64,000 nucleotides of DNA, taken from assembly GCF_901472495.1 (NCBI RefSeq), contig NZ_LR590469.1:3410001-3474000 (forward strand). Direction: 5' to 3'. Source of the DNA: Yersinia enterocolitica subsp. enterocolitica (GTDB lineage Bacteria; Pseudomonadota; Gammaproteobacteria; Enterobacterales; Enterobacteriaceae). A model generated the notes under the pieces. That model worked only from the letters and a program-made list of their open reading frames with translations, did no database searches and was not told the origin of the DNA. A program made the position numbers and the translations under genes. This document shows, in pieces, positions 17,496 through 25,968 of the stretch (position 1 is the first letter of the stretch; each line of letters begins with the position of its first letter).

Positions 17496-18521
17496 TTACG
17501 GATTTTCAGCTTTAGGTTTCTCGATTGTCGATTTCTCAACCGGAGTCACGGGTACCGCTGGCGGGAAATATTGCTGCCAATGTTTTTGCACAAATGTCAC
17601 TGCCGGGCTTTGCATCAAGCTCTCACCTAAAATAATAAACATCTTATCGGCGTAGATTTTCTCTGGAGCATAGCTAGCTTTCGCGTTGCATTGTTTGATA
17701 GCTTTCAGGCGCTGGCCTTTGGCCGGGTCACGTGGTTTTGATTTGCCCGGAGAAACAGTGCCGCTGCCACTATTATTATGTTCAGTAATATTGTGTACCG
17801 GTTCATTCAGCAGAGCACTTGCTTTGACCAATACAATATCCGCAGGTAATTGGGGCAACATTTGTTGCAGCACTTTAATGGTGGCCGGATGCGGGTGTCC
17901 AATCGCAATAGCCGAGCCATTACGGCGCGCCAGTTCTACTGCACGGTTAAATTGTTGGCGGATCGCGGCTTCATTTTGTGAGTCATCCAAAAAGACTTTG
18001 CGCTTAATCACTTTGACGCCAGTGCCTTCTGCAGCACGGCTGGCTTGGCTATTGCCTATGGTCACACTGTCGAGGAAATAGAGTTGATAGTGCTCCAGTA
18101 CCTGCATGACTTTCTGCATACCCGGTAAGCTGGAGGTCATGGCGCTGCCCATGTGGTTATTCATGCCGGTAGCGTAAGGGACGTTATTAACCGCCTGGCG
18201 AATGATGCGCTGGATCTCTTCGCTACTCATTGATGGCTGTAATGTATCGCGCTCCAGCTGTTGCTTGCTCAGCGGTGCCATCGGCAGGTGGATCAGGATT
18301 TCTCGCCCTTGATTATGGGCTTTGATAGCCATCTCTTTGGCGTAGGGGGCGTTAGGTAATATAGCCACCGAAATAGGCAGTGGCATCTGTAACACCTTGT
18401 TTTCGTTCTGCGGACGATAACCAAAGTCATCAATAACAATGGACAGTTTACCCGCCAGAGAGGTGTTAGCGATGAGTAGGGTGCTTACGATGATTAACCG
18501 GTGTGTATTGAAATAGCGCAA
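17496..18521 (-). CDS. yibQ: Divergent polysaccharide deacetylase family protein YibQ
   Basis: The product resembles E. coli YibQ, with conserved blocks IVIDDFGYRPQNENKV, NNHMGSAMTS and AIGHPHPATIKVLQQ that hold the Asp and His residues of the divergent polysaccharide deacetylase fold. A signal peptide (about residues 1-24, ending NTSLAG) predicts periplasmic location. No ATG lies near. I chose TTG 18521 because AGGGA stands 7 bp before it and the signal peptide then has the family length; an earlier TTG at 18560 overlaps envC. The C-terminus is Pro/Lys-rich and variable. It follows envC in gpmM-envC-yibQ. The substrate is not known. Confidence 0.88.
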   Translation of the reverse strand: MRYFNTHRLIIVSTLLIANTSLAGKLSIVIDDFGYRPQNENKVLQMPLPISVAILPNAPYAKEMAIKAHNQGREILIHLPMAPLSKQQLERDTLQPSMSSEEIQRIIRQAVNNVPYATGMNNHMGSAMTSSLPGMQKVMQVLEHYQLYFLDSVTIGNSQASRAAEGTGVKVIKRKVFLDDSQNEAAIRQQFNRAVELARRNGSAIAIGHPHPATIKVLQQMLPQLPADIVLVKASALLNEPVHNITEHNNSGSGTVSPGKSKPRDPAKGQRLKAIKQCNAKASYAPEKIYADKMFIILGESLMQSPAVTFVQKHWQQYFPPAVPVTPVEKSTIEKPKAENP

Positions 18522-18544
18522 TAGGTGTTCCCTAATGTTGTTCT

Positions 18545-19912
18545 CTATCTTCCTAACCAAGGTTGGGGGTTAACAGCTTGCCCCTGACGGCGAATTTCGA
18601 AATAGAGTGATGGCTCACCCTGACCGCCACTGGTGCCAACCAGTGCTATCGGCTGGCCTGCTTTCACCTGAGCGCCAACATTGACCAGCGCGCTTTGGTT
18701 ATAGCCATATAAACTCATATCACCTTTGCCGTGCTCAACCACCACGATCAGGCCATAACCCTGCAACCAGTCTGCCAGTAGCACCCGGCCATCCGCAATC
18801 GCTTTGACTTCGCTTCCTTCCGGCGCGGAAATAACCATACCTTTCCAGCGGAGTTCACCTTGCAAGGCTTCGCCGAAGCGATGGGTTACGTTACCCCGAA
18901 CAGGCCAGATGGCTTGACCGCCTGGACGCCCCAAGCCACCCGTTCGCGCCATTAATGAGCGCTCACTTTCACTAGGTTTGTAGCTGGAACCGGTTTTCTT
19001 GGCTTGTTGTTCTTTGGCTTTAACTTGTTCGCGCACACGGGCCGCTTCTTTCGCTTCCCGCTCTGCACGGGCTTTGGCTTCACGTTCGGCTTTGGCGATT
19101 TGATCGCGCAAACGTGATTCGTTCAGTTTTAGCTCCGCCAGACCTTGTTGATCTTTTTCCAGCGAGACTTCCAACGAAGTGAGGGTTTTCTTGCGTGCAG
19201 TTCGAGCTTCTTCCAGCTTTTGTTGCTGAGCTTTCTGCTCATCCAATAAAACTTTTTGCTGGTTTTTCTTTTGCTCCAGCGTTTTTTTCTCAGCAGATAA
19301 ATCGGTGCGGGTTTGTTTCAACTCCTCAATGGATTTTTGTCGAGCTTCATTGAGATAACTGAAATAGGCCAAAATACGCTCACTGCGCTGGCTCTCTTCA
19401 CCACTTAAAATGAGTTGTAAACCGCTGTGCTGGCCTTGCTTAAAGGCTGCATCAAGTTGTTTTGACAGCAAGTTTTGCTGCTGGGATTGCTGCGTTTGTA
19501 GTTTACCAATTGAGGCGGTTAGGCTGGAAATATCTTTGTCTAGTTCAGTCAGGGTACCTTGGGTTTCACGCAAGCTACGACTGGCTTGAGCAATGGTATT
19601 TTCCTGTTGTTTCAACTGATCGAGCAAGGCACTGCGTTGCTGTTTTTGTTGCTGGACACTTTTTTCTTTCTCAGCAATATCTTGCTGAAGTGTTTTCAAT
19701 TGAGTTTTGTTATCTGTCGTCTTTGCAACTGGAGCATCAGCAGCATGGCTGGATAATGGCAACAACAATACGCCAGCGCAAAAAACGCTGGCGTACAGTG
19801 CTGACCACGGACGACGCATCAACTTATTCGGTAATGCAGACAAGTGCCCTGTATTGCCGGTGATGGTGTCTTCCGTAACCATTGATATTGCAAATGACGC
19901 CTTTTCCTTCAT
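18545..19912 (-). CDS. envC: Murein hydrolase activator EnvC
   Basis: EnvC works in the periplasm at the septum, where it activates the amidases AmiA and AmiB under FtsEX control. After a signal sequence ending in SSHAADAP, a long Gln/Lys/Glu-rich coiled coil spans about residues 65-285. A C-terminal LytM (M23) domain begins at GRPGGQAIWPVRGNVTHRFG. The zinc-ligand histidines of active LytM enzymes are largely absent, as in other EnvC proteins, which fits activation and not hydrolysis. The start is uncertain: ATG 19912, 19882 and 19819 are in frame and none has a strong ribosome site. 19819 (MRRPWSALYAS) matches the family length best. Confidence 0.93.
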   Translation of the reverse strand: MKEKASFAISMVTEDTITGNTGHLSALPNKLMRRPWSALYASVFCAGVLLLPLSSHAADAPVAKTTDNKTQLKTLQQDIAEKEKSVQQQKQQRSALLDQLKQQENTIAQASRSLRETQGTLTELDKDISSLTASIGKLQTQQSQQQNLLSKQLDAAFKQGQHSGLQLILSGEESQRSERILAYFSYLNEARQKSIEELKQTRTDLSAEKKTLEQKKNQQKVLLDEQKAQQQKLEEARTARKKTLTSLEVSLEKDQQGLAELKLNESRLRDQIAKAEREAKARAEREAKEAARVREQVKAKEQQAKKTGSSYKPSESERSLMARTGGLGRPGGQAIWPVRGNVTHRFGEALQGELRWKGMVISAPEGSEVKAIADGRVLLADWLQGYGLIVVVEHGKGDMSLYGYNQSALVNVGAQVKAGQPIALVGTSGGQGEPSLYFEIRRQGQAVNPQPWLGR

Positions 19913-19921
19913 AACGAAGGA

Positions 19922-21469
19922 TTATTCCACGATGAACAGCGGCTTACCAGTCATCTCTTGCGGGATTTCCATTTCCATCAGTGACAGCATGGTGGGTGCG
20001 ATATCAGAAAGTTTGCCACCTTCGACTGCTTTCACTTCTTTATTGCCGACATAAATCAGCGGAACAGGTAGGCTGGTATGGGCGGTGTGAGCCTGGCCGG
20101 TCGCCGGGTCACGCATCTGCTCAGCGTTGCCGTGGTCGGCGGTGATCAGCAATTGACCATCCACTGCTTGCACGGCAGCAACCACTTGTTCAATGCAATT
20201 ATCCAGAGTTTCTACTGCTTTTACTGCGGCATCATAATCACCGGTATGGCCGACCATATCACCATTCGGGTAGTTACAAATGATCACATCATATTTACCG
20301 CTGGCGATGGCCCCGACCAATTTCTCAGTCAGTTCTGCTGAACTCATTTCTGGTTGCAGGTCATAGGTTGCCACTTTCGGTGAGTTAATCAGAATGCGAT
20401 CTTCACCTTTAAATGGCTCTTCAACGCCGCCATTATAGAAGAAAGTGACGTGAGCATATTTTTCGGTTTCAGAAATGCGCAACTGTGTTTTGTCATGCTT
20501 CATCAGCCACTCACCAAAGGTATTCTCCAGTGAAGCTGGTGGATAGGCACAGGCAACTTTAATATCAGCTGCATACTCGGTCAGCATGATAAAATCGCCG
20601 AAGTTAACCACTTTATCGCGTTTGAAGCCGTCAAAGTCGGCATTCACAAAGGTACGGGTGATTTGGCGGGCACGGTCAGCACGGAAGTTCATGAATATCA
20701 ACGCATCACCATCGTTCATGGCCGCGTCGGGTTCGCCTGCGGCCTGAATAACGGTTGGTTTGACGAATTCATCATTTTCATTACGTGCATAAGCGGCTTG
20801 CAGGCCGACAACCGCGTTATCTGCGGTGAACTCGCCTTTTGCCTGAGTCAGCAAGTCGTAGGCCAGCTGCACACGATCCCAGCGGTTATCGCGATCCATG
20901 GCATAGTAGCGGCCAATGATAGAGGCAATGCGGCCTTTACCCAGCGCAGCAAATTTTTCAGTGAATCGTTTCAGTGAAGGCTCAGCACTACGCGGCGGGG
21001 TGTCACGTCCATCGAGGAATGCATGTAGGTAAATTGCTGTCGCACCACGTTTGGCCGCCAGTTCAACCATCGCCAAAATGTGGTCTTCATGACTATGTAC
21101 ACCACCGGCAGATAATAGGCCCATGATATGGACAGCTTTGCCTGCTTTAACTGCTTTATCAACGGCGGCAGTCAGGGTTGGATTAGTGAAAAAATCACCA
21201 TCTTTGATTTCTTTGTCGAGGCGGGTCAAATCCTGGTAAACAATACGACCCGCGCCCAGATTGACGTGACCCACTTCAGAGTTACCCATTTGCCCATCCG
21301 GTAAACCAACATCCAGACCTGAAGCGGCAATCAAGGTATGAGGCTGTTGCTGCCATAAACGGTCCATAACTGGAGTTTTAGCATTCAGAATGGCATTATC
21401 CTGCTGTTCTTCGCGGTGGCCATAGCCGTCCAGAATCGTCAGAACCAGCGGTTTTTTAGTGCTCGACAT
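19922..21469 (-). CDS. gpmM: 2,3-bisphosphoglycerate-independent phosphoglycerate mutase
   Basis: The 515-residue enzyme interconverts 3- and 2-phosphoglycerate using two manganese ions. The phosphoserine nucleophile is in [16 protein letters not shown] near residue 65. Metal ligands are seen in [21 protein letters not shown] and [11 protein letters not shown]. It is the first gene of gpmM-envC-yibQ and is divergent from yibN. Confidence 0.97.
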
Positions 21470-21710
21470 TGCATAACCTCTTTCTTATTAGAAAGGCGGT
21501 AATTTACTACAAAACAGGTTAAAAATAGCCCAAAGAGATCAACATTGGTGTGGGGTTTTGCGTAAAAATCATCAAAGGGACAACAAAACTTCCCGAGATT
21601 GCTCGCAGTTTCTGCAATAGCACTTGCATATTGGCTGTATTTGCCGCAACGCGCAGGTATACTCTGTGACCTTGAATATTATCCCCTAACTAACGGGAGT
21701 TTTTACCCCC

Positions 21711-22145
21711 ATGTTGCAAGAAATTATGCAATTCATTAGCCAGCATCCGGTGTTGAGCTTGGCTTGGGTGGCGTTGTTCGTCGCCGTCATTTTCACCAGC
21801 TTTAAAACGACGCTGTCAAAAGTCAAAGAGATTACTCGTGGTGAAGCGACGCGCCTGATTAATAAAGAAGATGCGGTGGTGGTTGATATCCGCACTCGTG
21901 ATGATTACCGCAAGGGTCATATCGCCAGCTCAATTAATTTGCTGCCAAGTGATATTAAAAACGGCAATCTGGCTGAGTTGGAAAAGCACAAAGCGCAGCC
22001 TGTCATTGTAGTTTGCGCCACAGGGGCAACCTCCCGTGCTTCTGCTGAGTTGCTGAACAAAGCTGGTTTTGAGCGGGTGTTTACCTTGAAAGAAGGTATC
22101 TCCGGCTGGAGTGGCGAGAATCTGCCACTGGCGCGCGGCAAGTAA
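21711..22145 (+). CDS. yibN: Membrane-anchored rhodanese-like protein YibN
   Basis: The 144-residue protein has one N-terminal membrane segment (about residues 10-30, LSLAWVALFVAVIFTSF) followed by a rhodanese domain (AVVVDIRTRDDYRKGHI). The active-site loop reads VVCATGATSRASAE, with a Cys in the catalytic position and a nearby Arg. From memory the E. coli protein lacks this Cys, so this version may be catalytic. It heads the yibN-grxC-secB-gpsA-cysE cluster. Its sulfur substrate is unknown. Confidence 0.93.
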   Translation: MLQEIMQFISQHPVLSLAWVALFVAVIFTSFKTTLSKVKEITRGEATRLINKEDAVVVDIRTRDDYRKGHIASSINLLPSDIKNGNLAELEKHKAQPVIVVCATGATSRASAELLNKAGFERVFTLKEGISGWSGENLPLARGK

Positions 22146-22194
22146 TATTTGTATTCGCTATATCAATAGATTGTAACTTTAACTGAGGTGTACC

Positions 22195-22443
22195 ATGGCG
22201 AAAATTGAGATTTATACCAAAGCAACTTGCCCATTCTGTCATCGTGCTAAGGCGCTACTGAACAGTAAAGGTGCCGCTTTTCATGAAATCGCAATTGATA
22301 ACGACCCAGCCAAACGTGAAGAGATGATTGCTCGTAGCGGGCGGACGACGGTACCTCAGGTATTTATTGATAGGCAGCATATCGGCGGCTGTGATGATTT
22401 ACACGCCCTGGATGCGCGCGGCGGGCTTGACCCGCTGCTTTAA
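22195..22443 (+). CDS. grxC: Glutaredoxin 3
   Basis: This 82-residue thioredoxin-fold protein has the dithiol active site TCPFCHRAK at about residues 10-18 and the cis-proline glutathione site TTVPQVFID. It reduces protein disulfides and mixed disulfides with glutathione in the cytoplasm. AACTGAGGTGTACC precedes the start. Located between yibN and secB. Confidence 0.97.
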   Translation: MAKIEIYTKATCPFCHRAKALLNSKGAAFHEIAIDNDPAKREEMIARSGRTTVPQVFIDRQHIGGCDDLHALDARGGLDPLL

Positions 22444-22534
22444 CTCGTCAGTGGGTCCCATTAATTTAATGGAAAGAGCTCACGGCGAAAGTGCTGTTTA
22501 ATTAAGGACGTCTAACTTTAGGGTATCTATACAC

Positions 22535-23005
22535 ATGTCAGAACAAAACAACACCGAGATGGCTTTCCAGATCCAACGTATCTACACCAAAGATATCTCC
22601 TTCGAAGCACCAAATGCTCCGCAGGTTTTCCAGCAGGATTGGCAGCCAGAAGTTAAACTTGATCTTGATACTGCTTCCAGTCAGCTGGCTGAAGATGTGT
22701 ATGAAGTGGTACTGCGTGTGACTGTAACGGCCTCTTTGGGCGAAGAAACGGCATTCCTGTGTGAAGTGCAGCAGGGCGGCATCTTCTCCATCGCAGGTAT
22801 CGACGGTACCCAACTGGCTCATTGCTTAGGTGCATACTGCCCGAACATTTTGTTCCCGTATGCGCGCGAATGCATCACCAGCCTGGTTTCTCGCGGTACT
22901 TTCCCACAGCTGAATCTGGCACCGGTTAACTTTGATGCCCTGTTCATGAACTATCTGCAACAGCAGGCTGAAGGCGAAGGTGCTGAACAACGTCAGGATG
23001 CCTGA
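22535..23005 (+). CDS. secB: Protein-export chaperone SecB
   Basis: The 156-residue acidic protein starts MSEQNNTEMAFQIQRIYTKD and ends in a flexible acidic tail. It contains the SecB core GGIFSIAGIDGTQLAHCLG and CPNILFPYARECI. The tetramer holds presecretory proteins unfolded and passes them to SecA. The stop overlaps the gpsA start (TGATG). Confidence 0.98.
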   Translation: MSEQNNTEMAFQIQRIYTKDISFEAPNAPQVFQQDWQPEVKLDLDTASSQLAEDVYEVVLRVTVTASLGEETAFLCEVQQGGIFSIAGIDGTQLAHCLGAYCPNILFPYARECITSLVSRGTFPQLNLAPVNFDALFMNYLQQQAEGEGAEQRQDA

Positions 23006-24024
23006 TGAACACCACCCATGCTTCAATGACTGTCATCGGTGCCGGATCTTACGGCACCGCACTAGCCATTACGCTGGCGCGTAATGGCCATCAAGTTGTG
23101 TTATGGGGTCACGACCCTAAACATATTCAAACCCTGCAACAAGACCGTTGTAACCAGGCGTTCCTGCCCGATGTCCCTTTCCCCGACACCTTGTTATTGG
23201 AAACTGACTTAGCTCGTGCGCTGGCAGCCAGTCGCGATGTGCTGGTGGTAGTACCCAGCCATGTCTTTGGGGCGGTATTGAACCAGCTCAAACCACACTT
23301 ACGCCCAGATGCGCGTATTGTTTGGGCAACCAAAGGGCTTGAGGCAGAAACCGGCCGTTTGCTAGCGGATGTCGCGCGGGAAGTGCTGGGAGAGAGCATC
23401 CCGCTGGCTGTGGTTTCTGGGCCGACCTTTGCCAAAGAGCTGGCCGCCGGTTTACCTACTGCAATTGCACTGGCATCGACTGATGTGCAGTTTAGTGAAG
23501 ACCTGCAACAGCGGTTGCACTGTGGCAAAAGTTTCCGCGTTTACAGCAATCCTGACTTTATCGGGGTGCAACTTGGTGGCGCGGTTAAAAACGTGATTGC
23601 GATTGGTGCCGGGATGTCCGATGGTATTGGTTTTGGCGCAAATGCGCGAACCGCATTGATAACCCGTGGTTTGGCAGAAATGACGCGTCTTGGTTCTGCA
23701 TTAGGTGCTGACCCCTCCACCTTTATGGGCATGGCAGGGCTAGGTGATTTGGTGCTAACCTGCACAGATAACCAATCCCGTAACCGTCGGTTTGGCATCA
23801 TGCTTGGTCAGGGGTTAGGTGTACAAGAGGCGCAGGATAAAATTGGTCAAGTGGTTGAAGGTTACCGCAATACCAAGGAAGTTCTGGCGCTGGCTCAGCG
23901 TAATGGCGTAGAGATGCCAATCACTGAACAAATTTATCAGGTGCTGTACAGCCACAAAAATGCGCGTGAAGCGGCACTGACCTTATTGGGTCGGACCAAA
24001 AAAGATGAGAAAAGCGGCATTTAG
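23005..24024 (+). CDS. gpsA: Glycerol-3-phosphate dehydrogenase (NAD(P)+)
   Basis: The 339-residue enzyme reduces dihydroxyacetone phosphate to sn-glycerol-3-phosphate for phospholipid synthesis. The nucleotide-binding loop is GAGSYGTALAITLARNG near residue 12, and the catalytic Lys lies in GAVKNVIAIGAGMSDG. Its ATG overlaps the secB stop, indicating coupling. It runs opposite in purpose to glpK further right, which makes the same metabolite from glycerol. Confidence 0.98.
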   Translation: MNTTHASMTVIGAGSYGTALAITLARNGHQVVLWGHDPKHIQTLQQDRCNQAFLPDVPFPDTLLLETDLARALAASRDVLVVVPSHVFGAVLNQLKPHLRPDARIVWATKGLEAETGRLLADVAREVLGESIPLAVVSGPTFAKELAAGLPTAIALASTDVQFSEDLQQRLHCGKSFRVYSNPDFIGVQLGGAVKNVIAIGAGMSDGIGFGANARTALITRGLAEMTRLGSALGADPSTFMGMAGLGDLVLTCTDNQSRNRRFGIMLGQGLGVQEAQDKIGQVVEGYRNTKEVLALAQRNGVEMPITEQIYQVLYSHKNAREAALTLLGRTKKDEKSGI

Positions 24025-24149
24025 TTGTTCAGCTGAAATAAAATAATAAAGATATAGCCACAATCCTTGGCGTTGCCGCTTCAAGGTACAAGGGCGTTAG
24101 TCGCTTCGGTCGTTCCCCGAAGTGGCTTGTTTATGGGCAGGAGTATGCA

Positions 24150-24992
24150 ATGTCGTCAGAAGAGTTAGAGCTGGTTTGGAGTAGCATTAAATCAGAAGCG
24201 AGAGCACTGGCCGAGTGTGAACCCATGCTGGCAAGTTTTTTTCATGCGACATTATTGAAGCATGAGAATTTAGGCAGCGCATTGAGTTATATTCTGGCGA
24301 ATAAACTAGCAAACCCTATCATGCCTGCTATTGCCATCCGAGAAGTGGTTGAAGATGCCTATCGTGCTGATGCGCAAATGATTGTGTCTGCTGCCCGCGA
24401 TATTTTGGCGGTGCGGTTGCGCGACCCGGCGGTTGATAAATATTCCACGCCATTGCTATATCTGAAAGGTTTCCATGCTTTACAGGCCTACCGTATCGGC
24501 CATTGGTTGTGGGCGCAGGATCGTAAAGCACTGGCAATTTACCTACAAAATCAAGTTTCTGTCGCTTTTGGTGTGGATATCCACCCTGCGGCAACCATTG
24601 GTTGCGGCATCATGCTGGATCACGCGACTGGCATTGTGATTGGTGAGACCGCCGTGGTCGAGAATGATGTTTCTATTCTGCAATCCGTCACTTTGGGTGG
24701 TACCGGTAAAACCAGTGGTGACCGTCATCCGAAGATCCGTGAAGGTGTGATGATTGGCGCGGGTGCAAAAATTTTGGGAAATATCGAAGTCGGACGTGGT
24801 GCCAAAATTGGTGCGGGGTCAGTGGTATTGCAGGCTGTACCTCCCCATACGACAGCCGCCGGTGTGCCCGCTCGCATTGTCGGTAAACCAGAGAGTGATA
24901 AACCCTCGTTGGATATGGATCAGCACTTCAATGGGATGAGCCATGGATTTGAGTACGGCGACGGCGCATCTAATCATATCCTTCGTCCTTGA
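24150..24992 (+). CDS. cysE: Serine O-acetyltransferase
   Basis: CysE acetylates serine, the committed step of cysteine synthesis, and is feedback-inhibited by cysteine. An alpha-helical N-terminal domain is followed by a left-handed beta-helix of hexapeptide repeats (from about residue 140: DIHPAATIGCGIMLDH to VGRGAKIGAGSVVL). The product is 280 residues; most of it is close to E. coli CysE (273). It diverges after FEYGDG, where ASNHILRP is added. The last four residues and the stop lie inside an ERIC element that starts at about 24976. The C-terminal tail mediates cysteine-synthase complex formation, so this change could matter. Confidence 0.97.
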   Translation: MSSEELELVWSSIKSEARALAECEPMLASFFHATLLKHENLGSALSYILANKLANPIMPAIAIREVVEDAYRADAQMIVSAARDILAVRLRDPAVDKYSTPLLYLKGFHALQAYRIGHWLWAQDRKALAIYLQNQVSVAFGVDIHPAATIGCGIMLDHATGIVIGETAVVENDVSILQSVTLGGTGKTSGDRHPKIREGVMIGAGAKILGNIEVGRGAKIGAGSVVLQAVPPHTTAAGVPARIVGKPESDKPSLDMDQHFNGMSHGFEYGDGASNHILRP

Positions 24993-25098
24993 CGGCGCAG
25001 CGGTGTTAGCCGCGCTCACAAACCCGAGTCACTGACTTGAGTCAGCTCATCGGGATTTGCTCGCTTGCTGCCTTACTGCGACGCCAATGACTTTGGAT
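24976..25098. repeat. ERIC element overlapping the cysE 3' end
   Basis: The repeat starts ATATCCTTCGTCCTTGA, where the TGA is the cysE stop, and carries ERIC internal blocks CACTGACTTGAGTCAGCTCA and CCAATGACTTTGGATAT. It is joined directly to a second copy. Confidence 0.8.
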
Positions 25099-25240
25099 AT
25101 ATCCTTCGTCCTTGAAGCTGTAGCGGTGTTAGCCGCGCTCACAAACCCGAATCACTGACTTATAATTGACCTTGCATTAATAAGCTCATCGGGATGAGTT
25201 CGCTTGCCGTCTTGCTGCGACGCCAATGACTTTGGGGATA
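25097..25240. repeat. ERIC element with a central insertion
   Basis: The copy is about 20 bp longer than its neighbour. The extra bases (TAATTGACCTTGCATTAA) sit exactly in the middle, between GACTTA and TAAGCTCATCGG. Together with the preceding copy it fills the 300-bp gap between the cysE and trmL 3' ends. Confidence 0.8.
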
Positions 25241-25292
25241 CACCTTTTTATTGAGTTGCCAGCCGACCGTCGACATATTTTGGTCAAAAAAA

Positions 25293-25796
25293 CTATTCTT
25301 TCAGTAACGCCCCCGGATAACCTAATTGCCGCCAGGCTTCGTACACCACAACAGATACGGCATTTGACAAGTTCATGCTGCGGCTGGCGGCAAGCATTGG
25401 AATTCTGATTTTTTGTTGGGCGGGTAATGCATCCAGAACATTGGAGGGTAAGCCGCGGGTTTCTGGGCCAAACAGCAGATAATCATTCACCTGATAATTC
25501 ACCGCGCTGTGGGCCGGTGTTCCTTTGGTCGTCAGGGCAAATAAGCGAGCCGGATTTGTGCCAGCAGATTGTGCGCCGTCGAGGTTTTCACTGTCTAAAA
25601 AGGCTTGATAGTCATGGTGGTGCTTAATATTAGCAAACTCATGATAATCAAGACCCGCGCGGCGTAAGCGTTTGTCATCCCAGGTGAAACCTAAAGGTTT
25701 AATCAGATGGAGCTGGCAGCCAGTATTCGCACATAACCGGATAATATTGCCGGTATTCGGCGGGATTTCGGGTTCAAATAAAACGATATTAAGCAT
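25293..25796 (-). CDS. trmL: tRNA (cytidine/uridine-2'-O-)-methyltransferase TrmL
   Basis: This 167-residue SPOUT-class methyltransferase consists of the knotted catalytic domain only. Motif 1 (EPEIPPNTGNIIRLCANTG), motif 2 (LLFGPETRGLP) and motif 3 (IPMLAASRSMNLSNAVSVVV) are complete. It methylates the 2'-O of the wobble nucleotide 34 in two leucine tRNAs. Divergent from ada. Confidence 0.96.
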   Translation of the reverse strand: MLNIVLFEPEIPPNTGNIIRLCANTGCQLHLIKPLGFTWDDKRLRRAGLDYHEFANIKHHHDYQAFLDSENLDGAQSAGTNPARLFALTTKGTPAHSAVNYQVNDYLLFGPETRGLPSNVLDALPAQQKIRIPMLAASRSMNLSNAVSVVVYEAWRQLGYPGALLKE

Positions 25797-25884
25797 ATGT
25801 CCCCCAATAATGAGGGGCGTAGGGTACCAGAAACCCCCTCCCTGTGCAGCGGTTGCCTATTCTTGATGGAAGCCGTAAAACAAA

Positions 25885-25897
25885 AATTTGAAAGCAA
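25885..25897 (+). promoter_or_regulatory. Ada box upstream of ada
   Basis: AAT-TTGAAA-GCAA fits the Ada recognition pattern AAT-N6-GCAA exactly. It lies 72 bp before the ada start and about 30 bp before TATAAG (25926-25931), a plausible -10 hexamer. Positive self-regulation by methylated Ada is inferred. Confidence 0.5.
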
Positions 25898-25968
25898 GGA
25901 GCGGAGTGTGCCAGCCGTGGTGTTTTTATAAGCTGATCACCATAGTCAGTATCAATGGGGTATTTATC

